Source: Nocardioides guangzhouensis
Lineage (GTDB): Bacteria; Actinomycetota; Actinomycetes; Propionibacteriales; Nocardioidaceae
DNA: 64,000 nucleotides
Assembly (NCBI RefSeq): GCF_004519545.1
Contig: NZ_SDKM01000002.1
Location: 186,001-250,000, forward strand
Direction of reading: 5' to 3'
Shown: piece by piece, positions 27,608 through 36,877 of the stretch
Numbering within the stretch: position 1 is the stretch's first letter
Layout of the letters: every line of letters begins with the position of its first letter
Position numbers and translations under genes: made by a program
Notes under the pieces: model-generated
Database searches by the model: none
Seen by the model: only the letters and a program-made list of their open reading frames with translations
Told to the model about the DNA's origin: nothing

Positions 27608-28117
27608 CTACTGCGGCTGGGCGCGCAGCTGCGCGTCGAGGTCGGCGGGGTCGTCGGAGCCGTCGACCGGCACCACGACGACCGGGCAGACCGCGTGCCG
27701 CACCACCTGGTCGGCGGTCGACCCGAACCGCAGGCCCCGGAAGCCCCCGGCGCCGCGCGAGCCGACGACCAGCATGTCCGCGCCCTCCGACGCCTCGGTG
27801 AGCCGGCGGCCGGAGGATCCGTGCAGCACGTGGCAGTGGAGGTCGACGTCGATGGGCAGGCCCAGCGCGGCGATGTCGTGCTCGAGCCGCTCGAGCACCG
27901 CGGCCTCGAAGTCGGTCATCGGCGGCACGTAGCCACCCCGGGCCGAGGCGGGGCGGGGTGCGGAGGAGAGCGACCAGGTGCGGACGACGTGAAGCGGGCA
28001 GCCGAGCCTCGTCGCCATCTTCGCGGCCCAGCGCACCGCCTCGCCGGCCGGCCTGGAGCCGTCGTGCCCGACCAGCAGCCCTCCGTCGAGCTCCAGTGTG
28101 GTGGCGACCTCGATCAC
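27608..28117 (-). CDS. Universal stress protein (UspA family)
   Basis: The product is 169 aa from a GTG with GGGAG 7 nt upstream. It has the single Usp fold: GGLLVGHDGSRPAGEAVRWA at the N-terminus and the ATP-binding loop ADMLVVGSRGAGGFRGLRFGSTADQVVRHAVCPVVVV (GxGGxxxxxxGS) at the C-terminus. It is cotranscribed with the thioredoxin reductase-like gene, and a role in redox or hypoxic stress is an inference from that pairing. Confidence 0.92.
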   Translation of the reverse strand: MIEVATTLELDGGLLVGHDGSRPAGEAVRWAAKMATRLGCPLHVVRTWSLSSAPRPASARGGYVPPMTDFEAAVLERLEHDIAALGLPIDVDLHCHVLHGSSGRRLTEASEGADMLVVGSRGAGGFRGLRFGSTADQVVRHAVCPVVVVPVDGSDDPADLDAQLRAQPQ

Positions 28118-28202
28118 CGTGGCTCCCTTCCCTCGACCGGCGTCAGCGTACTCACAGGATAGGGGGCGGCCCGTGGCCGGTGGAGGGTCGAACGTCTCGG
28201 GA

Positions 28203-29180
28203 TCAGCCCTGCCGGCGCCGGATCTCCTCGTTGATCGCCGGCACCACCTCGTGCAGGTCGCCGATCACCGCGTACGTCGCCTTGGTGACCATCGGCGCCT
28301 CGGCGTCGGTGTTGATCGCGAGGATGCTCTTCGCCGACGAGCAGCCGGCCCAGTGCTGGATGGCGCCGCTGATGCCGCAGGGGATGTAGAGGTCCGGCGA
28401 GATCCGGCTGCCGGTCTGCCCCACCTGCTCGTGGTGCGGCCGCCAGCCCAGGCTGGTGACCACGCGCGAGACGCCGAGGCTGCCGCCGAGCAGGTCGGTG
28501 AGCTCGAGCAGGTCCTTGAACCCGTCGGCGCTCCCGGCTCCCCGTCCGGCGCCGATCACGACGCGGGCCGAGCGCAGGCTGCCGGAGAGGTCGGGCTCGG
28601 GCTCCTCGGTGGAGACGACCCGGGCGACCAGGTCGGACTCGGACACCGCGGGAGCACAGTCGACGAGTGCGGCGTCGGCACGGGCGGGCGCGGGCTGCGC
28701 CTCGACTGCGTGGCCTGCGACCGTGAACACCGCCGGCCGCTCGTCCAGCCGCATCTCCTCGAGCGCGGCACCGCCGACCACCTGGCGGGTGACCACGAAC
28801 GGGGCCAGGCCGCCGAACGAGAGCACGTTGGCGGCCATCGCCACCCCCTCGCGGGCCGCGACGTGGGCGATCACCTCGTTGCCGCGCGGCGTACCGGCGG
28901 CCATCACGACCACGGACCCGGCCTGACGCCGGGCCTCCTGCACGGCCGCGGCCCAGGCGGCGCCGGCGTACGACGTGAACGCGTCGCCGGTGACCCGGTG
29001 GACCGTGCGGACGCCGTACGTGGCGAGCTGGTCGCGCAGCGCGTCGGCGACGTCGCCGACCACCACGGCGTCGACCGGGATGCCTCCGCCGGCGTCCCCG
29101 AGGGACCGGGCGAAGGTCAGGGCTTCGCGGGAGACCTCGATCGCGCCGGAGGCGTCGGTCTCGACGAGGACCAGGATCAT
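28203..29180 (-). CDS. etfA: Electron transfer flavoprotein, alpha subunit
   Basis: The product is 325 aa. The FAD-binding C-terminal half is typical: RVVIGAGRGAGSADGFKDLLELTDLLGGSLGVSR, QVGQTGSRISPDLYIPCGISGAIQHWAG and SILAINTDAEAPM. It forms the heterodimer with EtfB and passes electrons from flavin dehydrogenases to ETF-quinone oxidoreductase. The ATG overlaps the etfB stop by 4 nt. Placed 3' of the dimethylglycine oxidase gene on the same strand, it probably serves that enzyme. Confidence 0.93.
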   Translation of the reverse strand: MILVLVETDASGAIEVSREALTFARSLGDAGGGIPVDAVVVGDVADALRDQLATYGVRTVHRVTGDAFTSYAGAAWAAAVQEARRQAGSVVVMAAGTPRGNEVIAHVAAREGVAMAANVLSFGGLAPFVVTRQVVGGAALEEMRLDERPAVFTVAGHAVEAQPAPARADAALVDCAPAVSESDLVARVVSTEEPEPDLSGSLRSARVVIGAGRGAGSADGFKDLLELTDLLGGSLGVSRVVTSLGWRPHHEQVGQTGSRISPDLYIPCGISGAIQHWAGCSSAKSILAINTDAEAPMVTKATYAVIGDLHEVVPAINEEIRRRQG

Positions 29181-29947
29181 CGGGCCAGCACCCCCAGCTT
29201 CTCGAGCACGTCGACCACGGCGGGTGCCGCCTCCGGTCCGGTGCCGAGGATCTCCACGTTGCTCGGCGCCGGCGGGGGCAGCAGCAGCCGCACCCGCTTC
29301 GGCCCGGTCGGCTCGGCGGCCGGCGTGCGCTCCTCGATCGGCACCTTCTTCGCCTTCATCCGGCCCGGGACCGTCGGGTAGCGGGGCTGCACGCCGCCCT
29401 CCAGGATCGTCACCACGGCCGGCAGCGGCACCCGGTAGGTCTCGTGCCCGTCGGGCCCGGACCCGGTCGCGGTCACCACGCCGTCGGCGACGGTCACCGT
29501 GTTGACCCCGTTGACCACCGGGCGGCCGAGCTCGTAGGCGAGCCGGATGCCGACCTGGAAGTCGCCGCTGTCGGCCGCGTCGTTGCCGAGCAGCACCAGG
29601 TCGTGGCTCCGGCCCTGCGCCTCGTGGTCGCGGACCACCACGGCGATCTCGCGGGCGACGTCGGCCGGGCCGAACCGTTGCGGGTCGGCGACCACGTGCG
29701 TGGCGGCGGTGCAGCCGACCGCGAGCGAGGCCCGCAGCTGCTCGACCGCGTCGGCGTCGCCGAGGGTCAGCACCGTGGCCTCGTCTCCGCCAGAGGTCAC
29801 CTGGGCAGCGATCTCGACGGCGCACTCCTCGTGGGCGCTCATGGTGAACCCGGCGTACCGGCCGTCGACGGACTGGCCGTCGTCGGTGAGCACGACCTCG
29901 CTCGACGAGTCGGGCACCCGCTTCACGCAGACCAGGACGTTCGTCAT
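29177..29947 (-). CDS. etfB: Electron transfer flavoprotein, beta subunit
   Basis: The product is 256 aa. Family text includes NVLVCVKRVPDSSSEV, AHEECAVEIAAQV, HDLVLLGNDAADSGDFQVGIRLAYELG and the MKAKKVPIEE segment near the C-terminus. It lies between the dimethylglycine oxidase gene (67 nt upstream) and etfA. It binds AMP and forms the docking surface for partner dehydrogenases. Confidence 0.93.
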   Translation of the reverse strand: MTNVLVCVKRVPDSSSEVVLTDDGQSVDGRYAGFTMSAHEECAVEIAAQVTSGGDEATVLTLGDADAVEQLRASLAVGCTAATHVVADPQRFGPADVAREIAVVVRDHEAQGRSHDLVLLGNDAADSGDFQVGIRLAYELGRPVVNGVNTVTVADGVVTATGSGPDGHETYRVPLPAVVTILEGGVQPRYPTVPGRMKAKKVPIEERTPAAEPTGPKRVRLLLPPPAPSNVEILGTGPEAAPAVVDVLEKLGVLAR

Positions 29948-30014
29948 CGGGGTCCTTTCGGTGTTGTCCGGTGGAGGAGCGAAGCGGGGGAGGCGGAGAA
30001 CACCGTGGGGTGGG

Positions 30015-32552
30015 TCATCGGATGCGCTCGTTGGTCGGGTCCAGCAGGCCGGTCGCGTCGACCGAGCCCACCGTGACGGGGTAGAGCTCCTCCATGTAGG
30101 ACACCGCGAGCCGGTTGCCGACGGTGGCCTGGTCGGGCGGGAGGTAGGCCATCAGCACGTGCTTGCCCAGCGACGGCGCGGAGCCGGCGCTGGTGACGTA
30201 CGGGTGGTGGCCGTGCCCGTCGGTGAGGGTTTCGCCGTCGCGGGTCAGGATCGGCTCGCCGCCGAGCATGTAGCGCTTCACGCCGCTGGCGGAGGTGTGG
30301 TCGTCGACGGTCATCGTGCACAGCACCGCGGCAGGTGCTTCGTCGCGCTGGCGGAGGTACGCCTCCCTCCCGACGAAGTCGGCGACCTTGACCTTGGGGC
30401 GCTGCATCCCCGCCTCCACGATGCTGCGCTCGCCGTCGAGCTCGTATCCGTAGGCGCGGTAGCCCTTCTCGATCCGGCCGGTGGTGCCGTAGACCCCGAT
30501 CCCTACCGGGACGGCGCCGACCGGGCCGCCCGCCTCGAGCAGGGTCTCCCAGAGCTCCGCGGCCTGGTCCATCGGGACGTACAGCTCCCAGCCGAGCTCG
30601 CCGACGTAGGAGATCCGTGAGGCCAGCACGGGCACGCCCTTCACCTGGATCTCGCGGCAGGTCAGGAAGCCGAAGCCCTCGTCGGAGACGTCGTCCCCGG
30701 TGAGCGAGGCCAGGATGTCGCGGGCTCGGGGACCCCACAGGCCGATCGTGGACACCGCGTCGGTGCGGTCGGTCAGGGTGGTCGCGCCGGCCCCGTCCGG
30801 GTCACTGACGAGCTGGTCCTCGAACCACTTCCGGTCGGCCATGCCGTGGGCGCCGCCGGTGACCACGCGGAAGACGTCGTCGCCGAGCCGCATCACGGTG
30901 AGGTCGGAGCGGAAGCCGCCGGCAGCGTCGAGCACCGGCGTGTAGATCACCTTGCCGACCGCGACGTCGCACTGGGCGACGCAGGTGCGCTGCACGGACT
31001 CGAGCGCGCCCGGGCCCTCGATGTCGAAGATGCAGAACGCCGACAGGTCGATCACGCCGGCCGCCTCGCGCATCCGCAGGTGCTCGGCGTTGATGATCGG
31101 GCTCCACCAGCGGGAGTCCCACTCGTGCTCGCGCGGCATCACGGCGTCGCCGTACACGTCGAGGAGGTGGGCGTTGGACTCGTACCAGTGCGGCCGCTCC
31201 CAGCCGGCGGTCTCGTAGAAGAACGCGCCGAGCTTCTTCTGCGACTCGTGCATCGGCGAGAGCCGCTGCCCGCGGTCGGACTCGTACTGCTCGGAGGGGT
31301 GGATGATGCCGTAGGTCTTGATGAACGCCTCGGTGGTGCGCAGCCGGGTGTGCTCGCGGCGCTTCTGGTGCTGGTGGAAGCGGGAGATGTCGCTGGCGTT
31401 GACGTCGATCTCGGGGTGCCCGTTCGTCATCCACTCGGCGACCGCGCGGCCGACTCCCGGACCCTCCTTGATCCAGACCGCGGCGGCGGTCCAGAGTCCC
31501 CGGACCTCGCTCTCGCCGAGGATCGGGTTGCCGTCGCAGGTCAGCGACAGCAGGCCGTTGATCGCGTAGCGCATCTCCGCGCCCTCGGCCCCGAGCAGCT
31601 CCGGCATCAGCTCGTAGGCCTGCTCGAGCTGGGGGTCGAAGTCGTCGGAGGTGAACGGCATCTCGGTGGGCGAGAGCTTGGCCTGCTCGATGGACGGGAT
31701 GTCCTCGGGCTCGTGCAGGATCGCGCGGTGGGCGTAGGAGCCGACCTCCATGTCGGCGCCGTGCTGGCGCTCGTAGCAGAAGGTGTCCATGTCGCGGACG
31801 ATCGGGAAGGAGATCTCGCCTTCCTGCTCCGCGAGCTGCGGGCACGGGCCGACGCTGATCATCTGGTGGACGGCCGGCGTCAGCGGGATGGAGATCCCGG
31901 CCATGTCGCCGATCTTCGGGCTCCAGACGCCGCAGGCGATGACCACGGTCTCCGCCTCGATGTCACCACCCGTCGTACGCACCCGGGTGATGCGGCGGCG
32001 GCCGGCCGCGTCCTCCTCGGTGTCGAGGCCGGTGACCTCGACGTTGGGCACGACGGTCAGCGCGCCTGTCGCCAGGGCGTTCTCGCGCATGATGGTGCCG
32101 GCCCGCAGCGAGTCGACGACGCCGACGCTGGGGGTCCAGAACGCTCCGATGAACTGGTCGGTCTCGATGAAGGGGACCTTCTCCTTCACGAAGTCCGGGT
32201 CCACGAGGTGGGCCTCGATTCCCCATGCCTTCGCGCTGGACATGCGGCGCCGCAGCTCCTCCATGCGCTCGGGCGTGCGGGCGAGCTCGAAGCCGCCGGA
32301 CTGGGTGAAGACGCCCATCTCCTGGTACTGCCGCACCGAGTCGAGGGTCAGGTCCGTGATCTCCCGCGAGTGGTCCACGGGGAAGATGAAGTTCGAGGCG
32401 TGCCCGGTCGAGCCGCCGGGGTTCGGCAGCGGGCCCTTGTCGATCTGCACGATGTCGCGCCAGCCGAGCCGGGCGAGGTGGTGGACGAGGCTGTTGCCGA
32501 CGATGCCGGCGCCGATCACGACGGCGCGGGCGGTGGAGGGAACGGTGGCCAT
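30015..32552 (-). CDS. Dimethylglycine oxidase/dehydrogenase (FAD plus folate-binding GcvT domain)
   Basis: The product is 845 aa, close to the ~830 aa of Arthrobacter dimethylglycine oxidase. An N-terminal DAO-type FAD domain has VVIGAGIVGNSL (G14-x-G16-x-x-G19) ending at Asp38; a His at 51 (STGHASNF) is a candidate for covalent FAD linkage. The second half is a GcvT-like folate domain (AAGVIDLSAFCIFDIEGPGA, GELGWELYVPMDQA, GYELDGE). It oxidises a methyl group of dimethylglycine and passes the carbon to THF as 5,10-methylene-THF, leaving sarcosine. The etf pair suggests dehydrogenase use. Sarcosine is an alternative substrate. Confidence 0.88.
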   Translation of the reverse strand: MATVPSTARAVVIGAGIVGNSLVHHLARLGWRDIVQIDKGPLPNPGGSTGHASNFIFPVDHSREITDLTLDSVRQYQEMGVFTQSGGFELARTPERMEELRRRMSSAKAWGIEAHLVDPDFVKEKVPFIETDQFIGAFWTPSVGVVDSLRAGTIMRENALATGALTVVPNVEVTGLDTEEDAAGRRRITRVRTTGGDIEAETVVIACGVWSPKIGDMAGISIPLTPAVHQMISVGPCPQLAEQEGEISFPIVRDMDTFCYERQHGADMEVGSYAHRAILHEPEDIPSIEQAKLSPTEMPFTSDDFDPQLEQAYELMPELLGAEGAEMRYAINGLLSLTCDGNPILGESEVRGLWTAAAVWIKEGPGVGRAVAEWMTNGHPEIDVNASDISRFHQHQKRREHTRLRTTEAFIKTYGIIHPSEQYESDRGQRLSPMHESQKKLGAFFYETAGWERPHWYESNAHLLDVYGDAVMPREHEWDSRWWSPIINAEHLRMREAAGVIDLSAFCIFDIEGPGALESVQRTCVAQCDVAVGKVIYTPVLDAAGGFRSDLTVMRLGDDVFRVVTGGAHGMADRKWFEDQLVSDPDGAGATTLTDRTDAVSTIGLWGPRARDILASLTGDDVSDEGFGFLTCREIQVKGVPVLASRISYVGELGWELYVPMDQAAELWETLLEAGGPVGAVPVGIGVYGTTGRIEKGYRAYGYELDGERSIVEAGMQRPKVKVADFVGREAYLRQRDEAPAAVLCTMTVDDHTSASGVKRYMLGGEPILTRDGETLTDGHGHHPYVTSAGSAPSLGKHVLMAYLPPDQATVGNRLAVSYMEELYPVTVGSVDATGLLDPTNERIR

Positions 32553-32568
32553 CTGCGGTCAACTCCTT

Positions 32569-32585
32569 GTTGCGTATGCCGCAAC
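32569..32585. promoter_or_regulatory. Candidate IclR operator upstream of the dimethylglycine oxidase gene
   Basis: GTTGCGTATGCCGCAAC is an inverted repeat (GTTGCG, 5 nt, CGCAAC) starting 17 bp upstream of the ATG. The identical 17-mer occurs upstream of betB at 40132, and in both cases GATTGC follows one base later. Confidence 0.7.
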
Positions 32586-32645
32586 GGATTGCGCTATGTG
32601 GAACAACGCCAGTGTGTGCTGTGAGCCCGGGGCTCGTCAAGAGCA

Positions 32646-32679
32646 AGGCCGGCGCCGCCGCGGACGACGGCGCCGGCCT
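32646..32679 (-). terminator. Hairpin terminator after the betaine-binding protein gene
   Basis: A 12-bp perfect inverted repeat (AGGCCGGCGCCG and complement) with a 10-nt loop begins 25 nt after the stop codon of the substrate-binding protein. It separates the transporter operon from the dimethylglycine oxidase operator. No U-run. Confidence 0.6.
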
Positions 32680-32704
32680 CAGGAGCGGTGCGGCGCGGGT
32701 GGGT

Positions 32705-33706
32705 CTACTGACCCAGCCAGGCGTCCACCTTGTCCTGGTTGTCGTCGATCCACTTCTTGGCGGCGTCCTCCGGCGACATCTTGTCGGCGGTGATGTACGC
32801 CGCGACCTGGTTCTGGTCGTCGTTGGTCCAGGTGAAGTTCTTGACCAGGTCGACCCCTGTCGAGTCTCCGTCGGCCCACTCGGTCGACACGACCTTGTTG
32901 AGCGGCGTCTCCGGGTAGTCGCAGGCGACCTTCGCCGGGTCGTCCTGGCAGCCGTCCTTGTACGGCGGCAGCTTGACCTGCTCCAGCGGGATCTCGGCGT
33001 GGATGTACTGCGGCTCCCAGAAGTAGCCGATCAGCCACTTCTTGTCCTTCTGGGCCTGCTCGAAGGCCGTGATCGTGGCGGCCTCGCCACCGGAGAAGAC
33101 GACCTTGAAGTCGAGACCGAGGTTGTCGATGATCGCCTCGTCGAACTGGACGTACGACGGGTCGGAGCCGAGGAACTGGCCCTTGCCGCCGGACTCCGAG
33201 GTCTCGAACTCCTTGGCGTACTTGTTGAGGTTCTTGTAGTCGAGGATGTCCGGGTGCTCGTCGGCGAGCCAGCCGGGGACGTACCAGCCGATGATGCCGA
33301 CGTTGCCGTTCTCGCCGAACATGGTGGCGCTGCCGTCGCCGCCCTTGTCCTTGACGAACTTCTTCTCGAGGTCGGGGTGGCCCCAGTCCTCGATCACGAC
33401 GTCGACCTCACCGGTGCCGAAGCCCTGCCAGGAGACGTCCTCCTTCAGGTCCTTGTAGTTCACCGTGCAGCCGAGCTGCTCCTGGGCGACCGTGCCGACG
33501 ACGTACGCGCTGGCCTCGTAGCCCACCCACGGGTTGACGGCCATGTTCAGCTCGCCGCAGTCCCCGCCGGCCGCAGCCTGCTTCTCCTCGTTGGACTTGG
33601 TCTCCTCGTTGATGGAGCCGCCGCCACAGCCGGCGACGACCAGGGCCAGGCACGCCGCAGCCAAAGCCGGGCGGGCCCGCATCCATCCGTTCCGCGTGAT
33701 CCGCAT
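32705..33706 (-). CDS. Glycine betaine/choline-type ABC transporter substrate-binding lipoprotein
   Basis: The product is 333 aa from ATG 33706, with GGAGG 7 nt upstream. A lipobox (LVVAGC, Cys27) anchors it to the membrane. The mature part is OpuAC/ProX-like (ELNMAVNPWVGYEASAYV, EVDVVIEDWGHPDL, WLIGYFWEPQYIHAEI) with several Trp residues that could form an aromatic box for a quaternary ammonium group. Last gene of the betB-betA-ATPase-permease-SBP run; a 61-nt gap before it holds a partial IclR-like motif, so it may have its own promoter. Confidence 0.88.
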   Translation of the reverse strand: MRITRNGWMRARPALAAACLALVVAGCGGGSINEETKSNEEKQAAAGGDCGELNMAVNPWVGYEASAYVVGTVAQEQLGCTVNYKDLKEDVSWQGFGTGEVDVVIEDWGHPDLEKKFVKDKGGDGSATMFGENGNVGIIGWYVPGWLADEHPDILDYKNLNKYAKEFETSESGGKGQFLGSDPSYVQFDEAIIDNLGLDFKVVFSGGEAATITAFEQAQKDKKWLIGYFWEPQYIHAEIPLEQVKLPPYKDGCQDDPAKVACDYPETPLNKVVSTEWADGDSTGVDLVKNFTWTNDDQNQVAAYITADKMSPEDAAKKWIDDNQDKVDAWLGQ

Positions 33707-33717
33707 TCCGTTCCTCC

Positions 33718-33746
33718 GTTGCGTCGTGCGAGTGCGATTTCTTGCG
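33718..33746. promoter_or_regulatory. Partial IclR-type motif before the binding-protein gene
   Basis: GTTGCGTCGTGCGAGTGCG followed by TTGCG shares the GTTGCG and TGCGA half-sites of the motifs at 41052 and 52638. It lies 11 nt upstream of the ATG. Weaker than the other copies. Confidence 0.35.
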
Positions 33747-33767
33747 TGTTCTCCTGAACTCGGGGGG

Positions 33768-35807
33768 TCAGCCCATGGCCGACCGCCACCACGGCCGCTT
33801 GGCCGGGTTGTGCGTGACCTCGTCCTTGTCCGCGGCAGCGCGCGCGATGCGGTCGACCATGATCCCGAGCAGCACGATGGAGATGCCCGCCGCGGCGCCC
33901 TTGCCCCACTCCTCCGAGCGGGAGAAGCCGAGGACGACGTCGTAGCCGAGGGCACCGGCGCCGACCATGCCACCGATGACGGCCATCGACAGCATGTAGA
34001 GCAGGCCCTGGTTGGCGGCCAGCACCAGCGAGCCCTTGGCCATCGGCAGCTGCACCTTGGTGATCTCCTGCCACGCGGTCGCGCCCGTCGAGCGGGAGGC
34101 CTCGACCGTGGTCGCGGAGACGCCGCTGACGCCGTCCGCGACCAGCTTGATGGCCACCGGGGCGGCGTACACGACGCCCGCGATGATCGCGGTGAAGCGG
34201 GTCGGTCCGAACAGCGCCAGCATCGGGATCAGGTAGACGAACGGCGGGATCGTCTGCCCGGCGTCGAGCAGCGGCCGCAGCCCCAGGTCGACGGCCTTGC
34301 GCCGCGCCATCAGGACGCCGAAGACGAGGGCCAGGATCATCACCAGCACGGTGCCCACCAGCGTCATGTTCAGCGTGATCATCGCGTCGTGCCAGAGGCC
34401 GAAGAACTTGAGGCCCCACAGGCAGATCACGGTGGGGATCAGTGCCCGCACGCCCCCGAGCACGAGGGCCAGGGCGAGGATCGCGAGGGCCGAGACGTAC
34501 CACGGCGACTCCGCCAGCAGGTCCTGCATCGGGTTGAGCAGGTAGTCGGTGATGACGTTCTTGAACCACTCGGTGTAGGTGCTGAACGTGTCGACGAACC
34601 AGTCGGTGAACGAGTTCACCTTGTCGGCGAGCTTGGGTCCCAGCTCGGTCTCGGGGAACTCGGCGGCCCAGGTGTAGTAGCGGGACATCCACAGCGCCAC
34701 GACCACCGGGATCGCGGTGAGGGCCAGGACGATCCGGCGCTGGCGCATGTCGACGCCGCCCCGTGCGGCCTTCTCCGAGGCCTCGCTGGCCGCGGTGGTG
34801 GAGCGGTCGAGCATGACCGCCATCACCACGATGAGCATGCCGGGCACGAAGGCCCCGCCGACGTCGTTCTTGAACAGGGAGTTCAGCACCGGCTGGCCGA
34901 GCCCGGGGCTGTCGACGTACGCCGCGATGGTCGCCATCGACAGCGCCGCCATGATCGTCTGGTTCACCCCGACCACGATGGTCTTGCGGGCCATCGGGAG
35001 CTGCACCTTGCGCAACCGTTGCGACCGCGTCTGCCCCGCCGAGTCCGTGGCCTCGATGGTCGTGCCGGACACCGACCGGATCCCGTGGCCGGCGATGCGG
35101 ATCAGCGGCGGCATGGCGTAGATCAGCGTGCAGACCACACCCGCGGAGGCGCCGATGCCGAAGAAGAGCACGATCGGCAGCAGGTACACGAACGTCGGCA
35201 TCGTCTGGAAGATGTCGAGGATCGTGTTGATGATCGAGTTGCCGATCCGGCTGGTGGTGCCGAGCAGCACGGCGAGCGGCATCCCGATGAGGACCGCGAA
35301 GGCGACCGCGACGAAGGTCACGATCAGCAGGTCCATCGAGTCCGACCAGTAGCCGAAGAGGCCGAAGGTCACGAAGGAGGCGGCGACCAGGATGGCGATG
35401 CGCCAGCCGGCCACGGCCAGCCCGATCCAGGTGGCCACGGCGGTGACGCCGACCCAGCCGATCTGGGGCACCGGCCGCGGGAAGTCCGGGATCGAGATCA
35501 TCCGCTGGAACCAGTCGACGAGGGACTTGAACCACTCGCCGAGCTGGTAGGTGAACTGGATGACCGGGTTGGTGTCGCGGCTGGCCAGGACCGAGTCCCG
35601 GAAGTCGGTGAGCTTGTCCTGGACCTCGGTGTGCTCGCGGGCGGCGATGGCGAGGGTGTCCTGCCCCTTCGTCACCGACCAGACCAGGATCCACACCCCG
35701 ATCACGATCAGGGCCCAGGCCCAGCGCGGGAGCCGGCGGGGCTCGGCAGGCGGCGGAGGTGGCTCCTTGGCCGCCGGCCGAGGGGGCGCCTCGGTGGTGG
35801 CACTCAT
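33768..35807 (-). CDS. Betaine-type ABC transporter permease, tandem two-domain fusion
   Basis: The product is 679 aa, about twice a normal OpuAB/ProW permease. Two copies of the permease core are present. Copy 1 (about 105-330) has [61 protein letters not shown]; copy 2 (about 455-660) has [59 protein letters not shown]. Each carries its own EAA-type loop for the ATPase. A Pro-rich cytoplasmic N-terminus precedes the first membrane segment. The fusion could form the channel as a single chain instead of a homodimer. Confidence 0.9.
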   Translation of the reverse strand: MSATTEAPPRPAAKEPPPPPAEPRRLPRWAWALIVIGVWILVWSVTKGQDTLAIAAREHTEVQDKLTDFRDSVLASRDTNPVIQFTYQLGEWFKSLVDWFQRMISIPDFPRPVPQIGWVGVTAVATWIGLAVAGWRIAILVAASFVTFGLFGYWSDSMDLLIVTFVAVAFAVLIGMPLAVLLGTTSRIGNSIINTILDIFQTMPTFVYLLPIVLFFGIGASAGVVCTLIYAMPPLIRIAGHGIRSVSGTTIEATDSAGQTRSQRLRKVQLPMARKTIVVGVNQTIMAALSMATIAAYVDSPGLGQPVLNSLFKNDVGGAFVPGMLIVVMAVMLDRSTTAASEASEKAARGGVDMRQRRIVLALTAIPVVVALWMSRYYTWAAEFPETELGPKLADKVNSFTDWFVDTFSTYTEWFKNVITDYLLNPMQDLLAESPWYVSALAILALALVLGGVRALIPTVICLWGLKFFGLWHDAMITLNMTLVGTVLVMILALVFGVLMARRKAVDLGLRPLLDAGQTIPPFVYLIPMLALFGPTRFTAIIAGVVYAAPVAIKLVADGVSGVSATTVEASRSTGATAWQEITKVQLPMAKGSLVLAANQGLLYMLSMAVIGGMVGAGALGYDVVLGFSRSEEWGKGAAAGISIVLLGIMVDRIARAAADKDEVTHNPAKRPWWRSAMG

Positions 35808-36877
35808 GCTGTGGCCTCCTCCTCGGCGACGACCACCCGGAGGATGTCCTCGTCGTCGACCACACCGACCAGCTTGTCGCCCTCCATCACCCGGCACGGG
35901 CCGTGGTGGTCGAGCACCACGCGGGCGGCGTCGCGGACGATCTGGTCGGACTGGAGGACCGGGCCGTCGCCGGCGTCACCGTTGGGCTCGTGCATGACCC
36001 ACTTGAGGGTGAGCACGTGCGAGCGCGGGACCTCGGAGGTGAAGTCGCGGACGTACTCGTCGGCCGGGGCACCGATGATCTGGTCGGGCGTCCCGATCTG
36101 CACGACCTCGCCGTCGCGCATGATCAGGATCCGGTCGCCGAGCTTGAGCGCCTCGGCGAGGTCGTGGGTGATGAACACCATCGTCTTGCCGAGCTCCTCG
36201 TGGAGCCGGATCACCTCGTTCTGCATGTCCCGGCGGATCAGCGGGTCCAGCGCGGAGAACGGCTCGTCGAAGAGCAGCAGCGACGGGTCGCCGGCCAGCG
36301 CGCGGGCCAGGCCGACGCGCTGCTGCATGCCGCCGGAGAGCTGGTCCGGGTAGGAGCGCTCGTAGCCGGACAGGCCGACCAGCTCGACCACCTCGGCCGC
36401 CTTGGCCCGCCGCTCCTTCTTGCCGACCCCGCGGATCTCGAGGCCGTAGGCCACGTTGTCGATCACCTGCCGGTGCGGCAGCAGGCCGAAGTGCTGGAAG
36501 ACCATCGAGGTGTGGTTGCGCCGCAGCTCGCGCAGCTGCGAGTCGCTGGCCTTGGTGACGTCCTCCCCGTCGATCACGACGTCCCCGTCCGTCGGCTCGA
36601 TGAGCCGGGTGAGGCAGCGCACGAGCGTCGACTTCCCCGAGCCGGACAGGCCCATGACCACGAACACCTCGCCGGGCGGCACCTCGAACGACACGTCGCG
36701 GACGCCGACCACACAGCCGGTCTTCTCCTTCAGCTCGGCCCGCGAGAGCTCGGCGTCGGGGGTGCCGATGATCTTGTCGCCCCCGCGACCGAAGATCTTC
36801 CAGAGGTGGCGCACCGAGAGGGCCGAGTCGGCCCCCACGGTGGCCGTCGTCGTCTCGTCAGGGGACACGGTGGTCAT
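35804..36877 (-). CDS. Betaine-type ABC transporter ATP-binding protein
   Basis: The product is 357 aa. Motifs are Walker [18 protein letters not shown]-loop [12 protein letters not shown], signature [18 protein letters not shown] and Walker [20 protein letters not shown]. The C-terminal ~90 residues ([35 protein letters not shown]) include a CBS-like regulatory segment as in ProV/OpuAA, which senses ionic strength in relatives. It overlaps both the permease and choline dehydrogenase genes by 4 nt, so the three are translationally coupled. Confidence 0.92.
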   Translation of the reverse strand: MTTVSPDETTTATVGADSALSVRHLWKIFGRGGDKIIGTPDAELSRAELKEKTGCVVGVRDVSFEVPPGEVFVVMGLSGSGKSTLVRCLTRLIEPTDGDVVIDGEDVTKASDSQLRELRRNHTSMVFQHFGLLPHRQVIDNVAYGLEIRGVGKKERRAKAAEVVELVGLSGYERSYPDQLSGGMQQRVGLARALAGDPSLLLFDEPFSALDPLIRRDMQNEVIRLHEELGKTMVFITHDLAEALKLGDRILIMRDGEVVQIGTPDQIIGAPADEYVRDFTSEVPRSHVLTLKWVMHEPNGDAGDGPVLQSDQIVRDAARVVLDHHGPCRVMEGDKLVGVVDDEDILRVVVAEEEATA

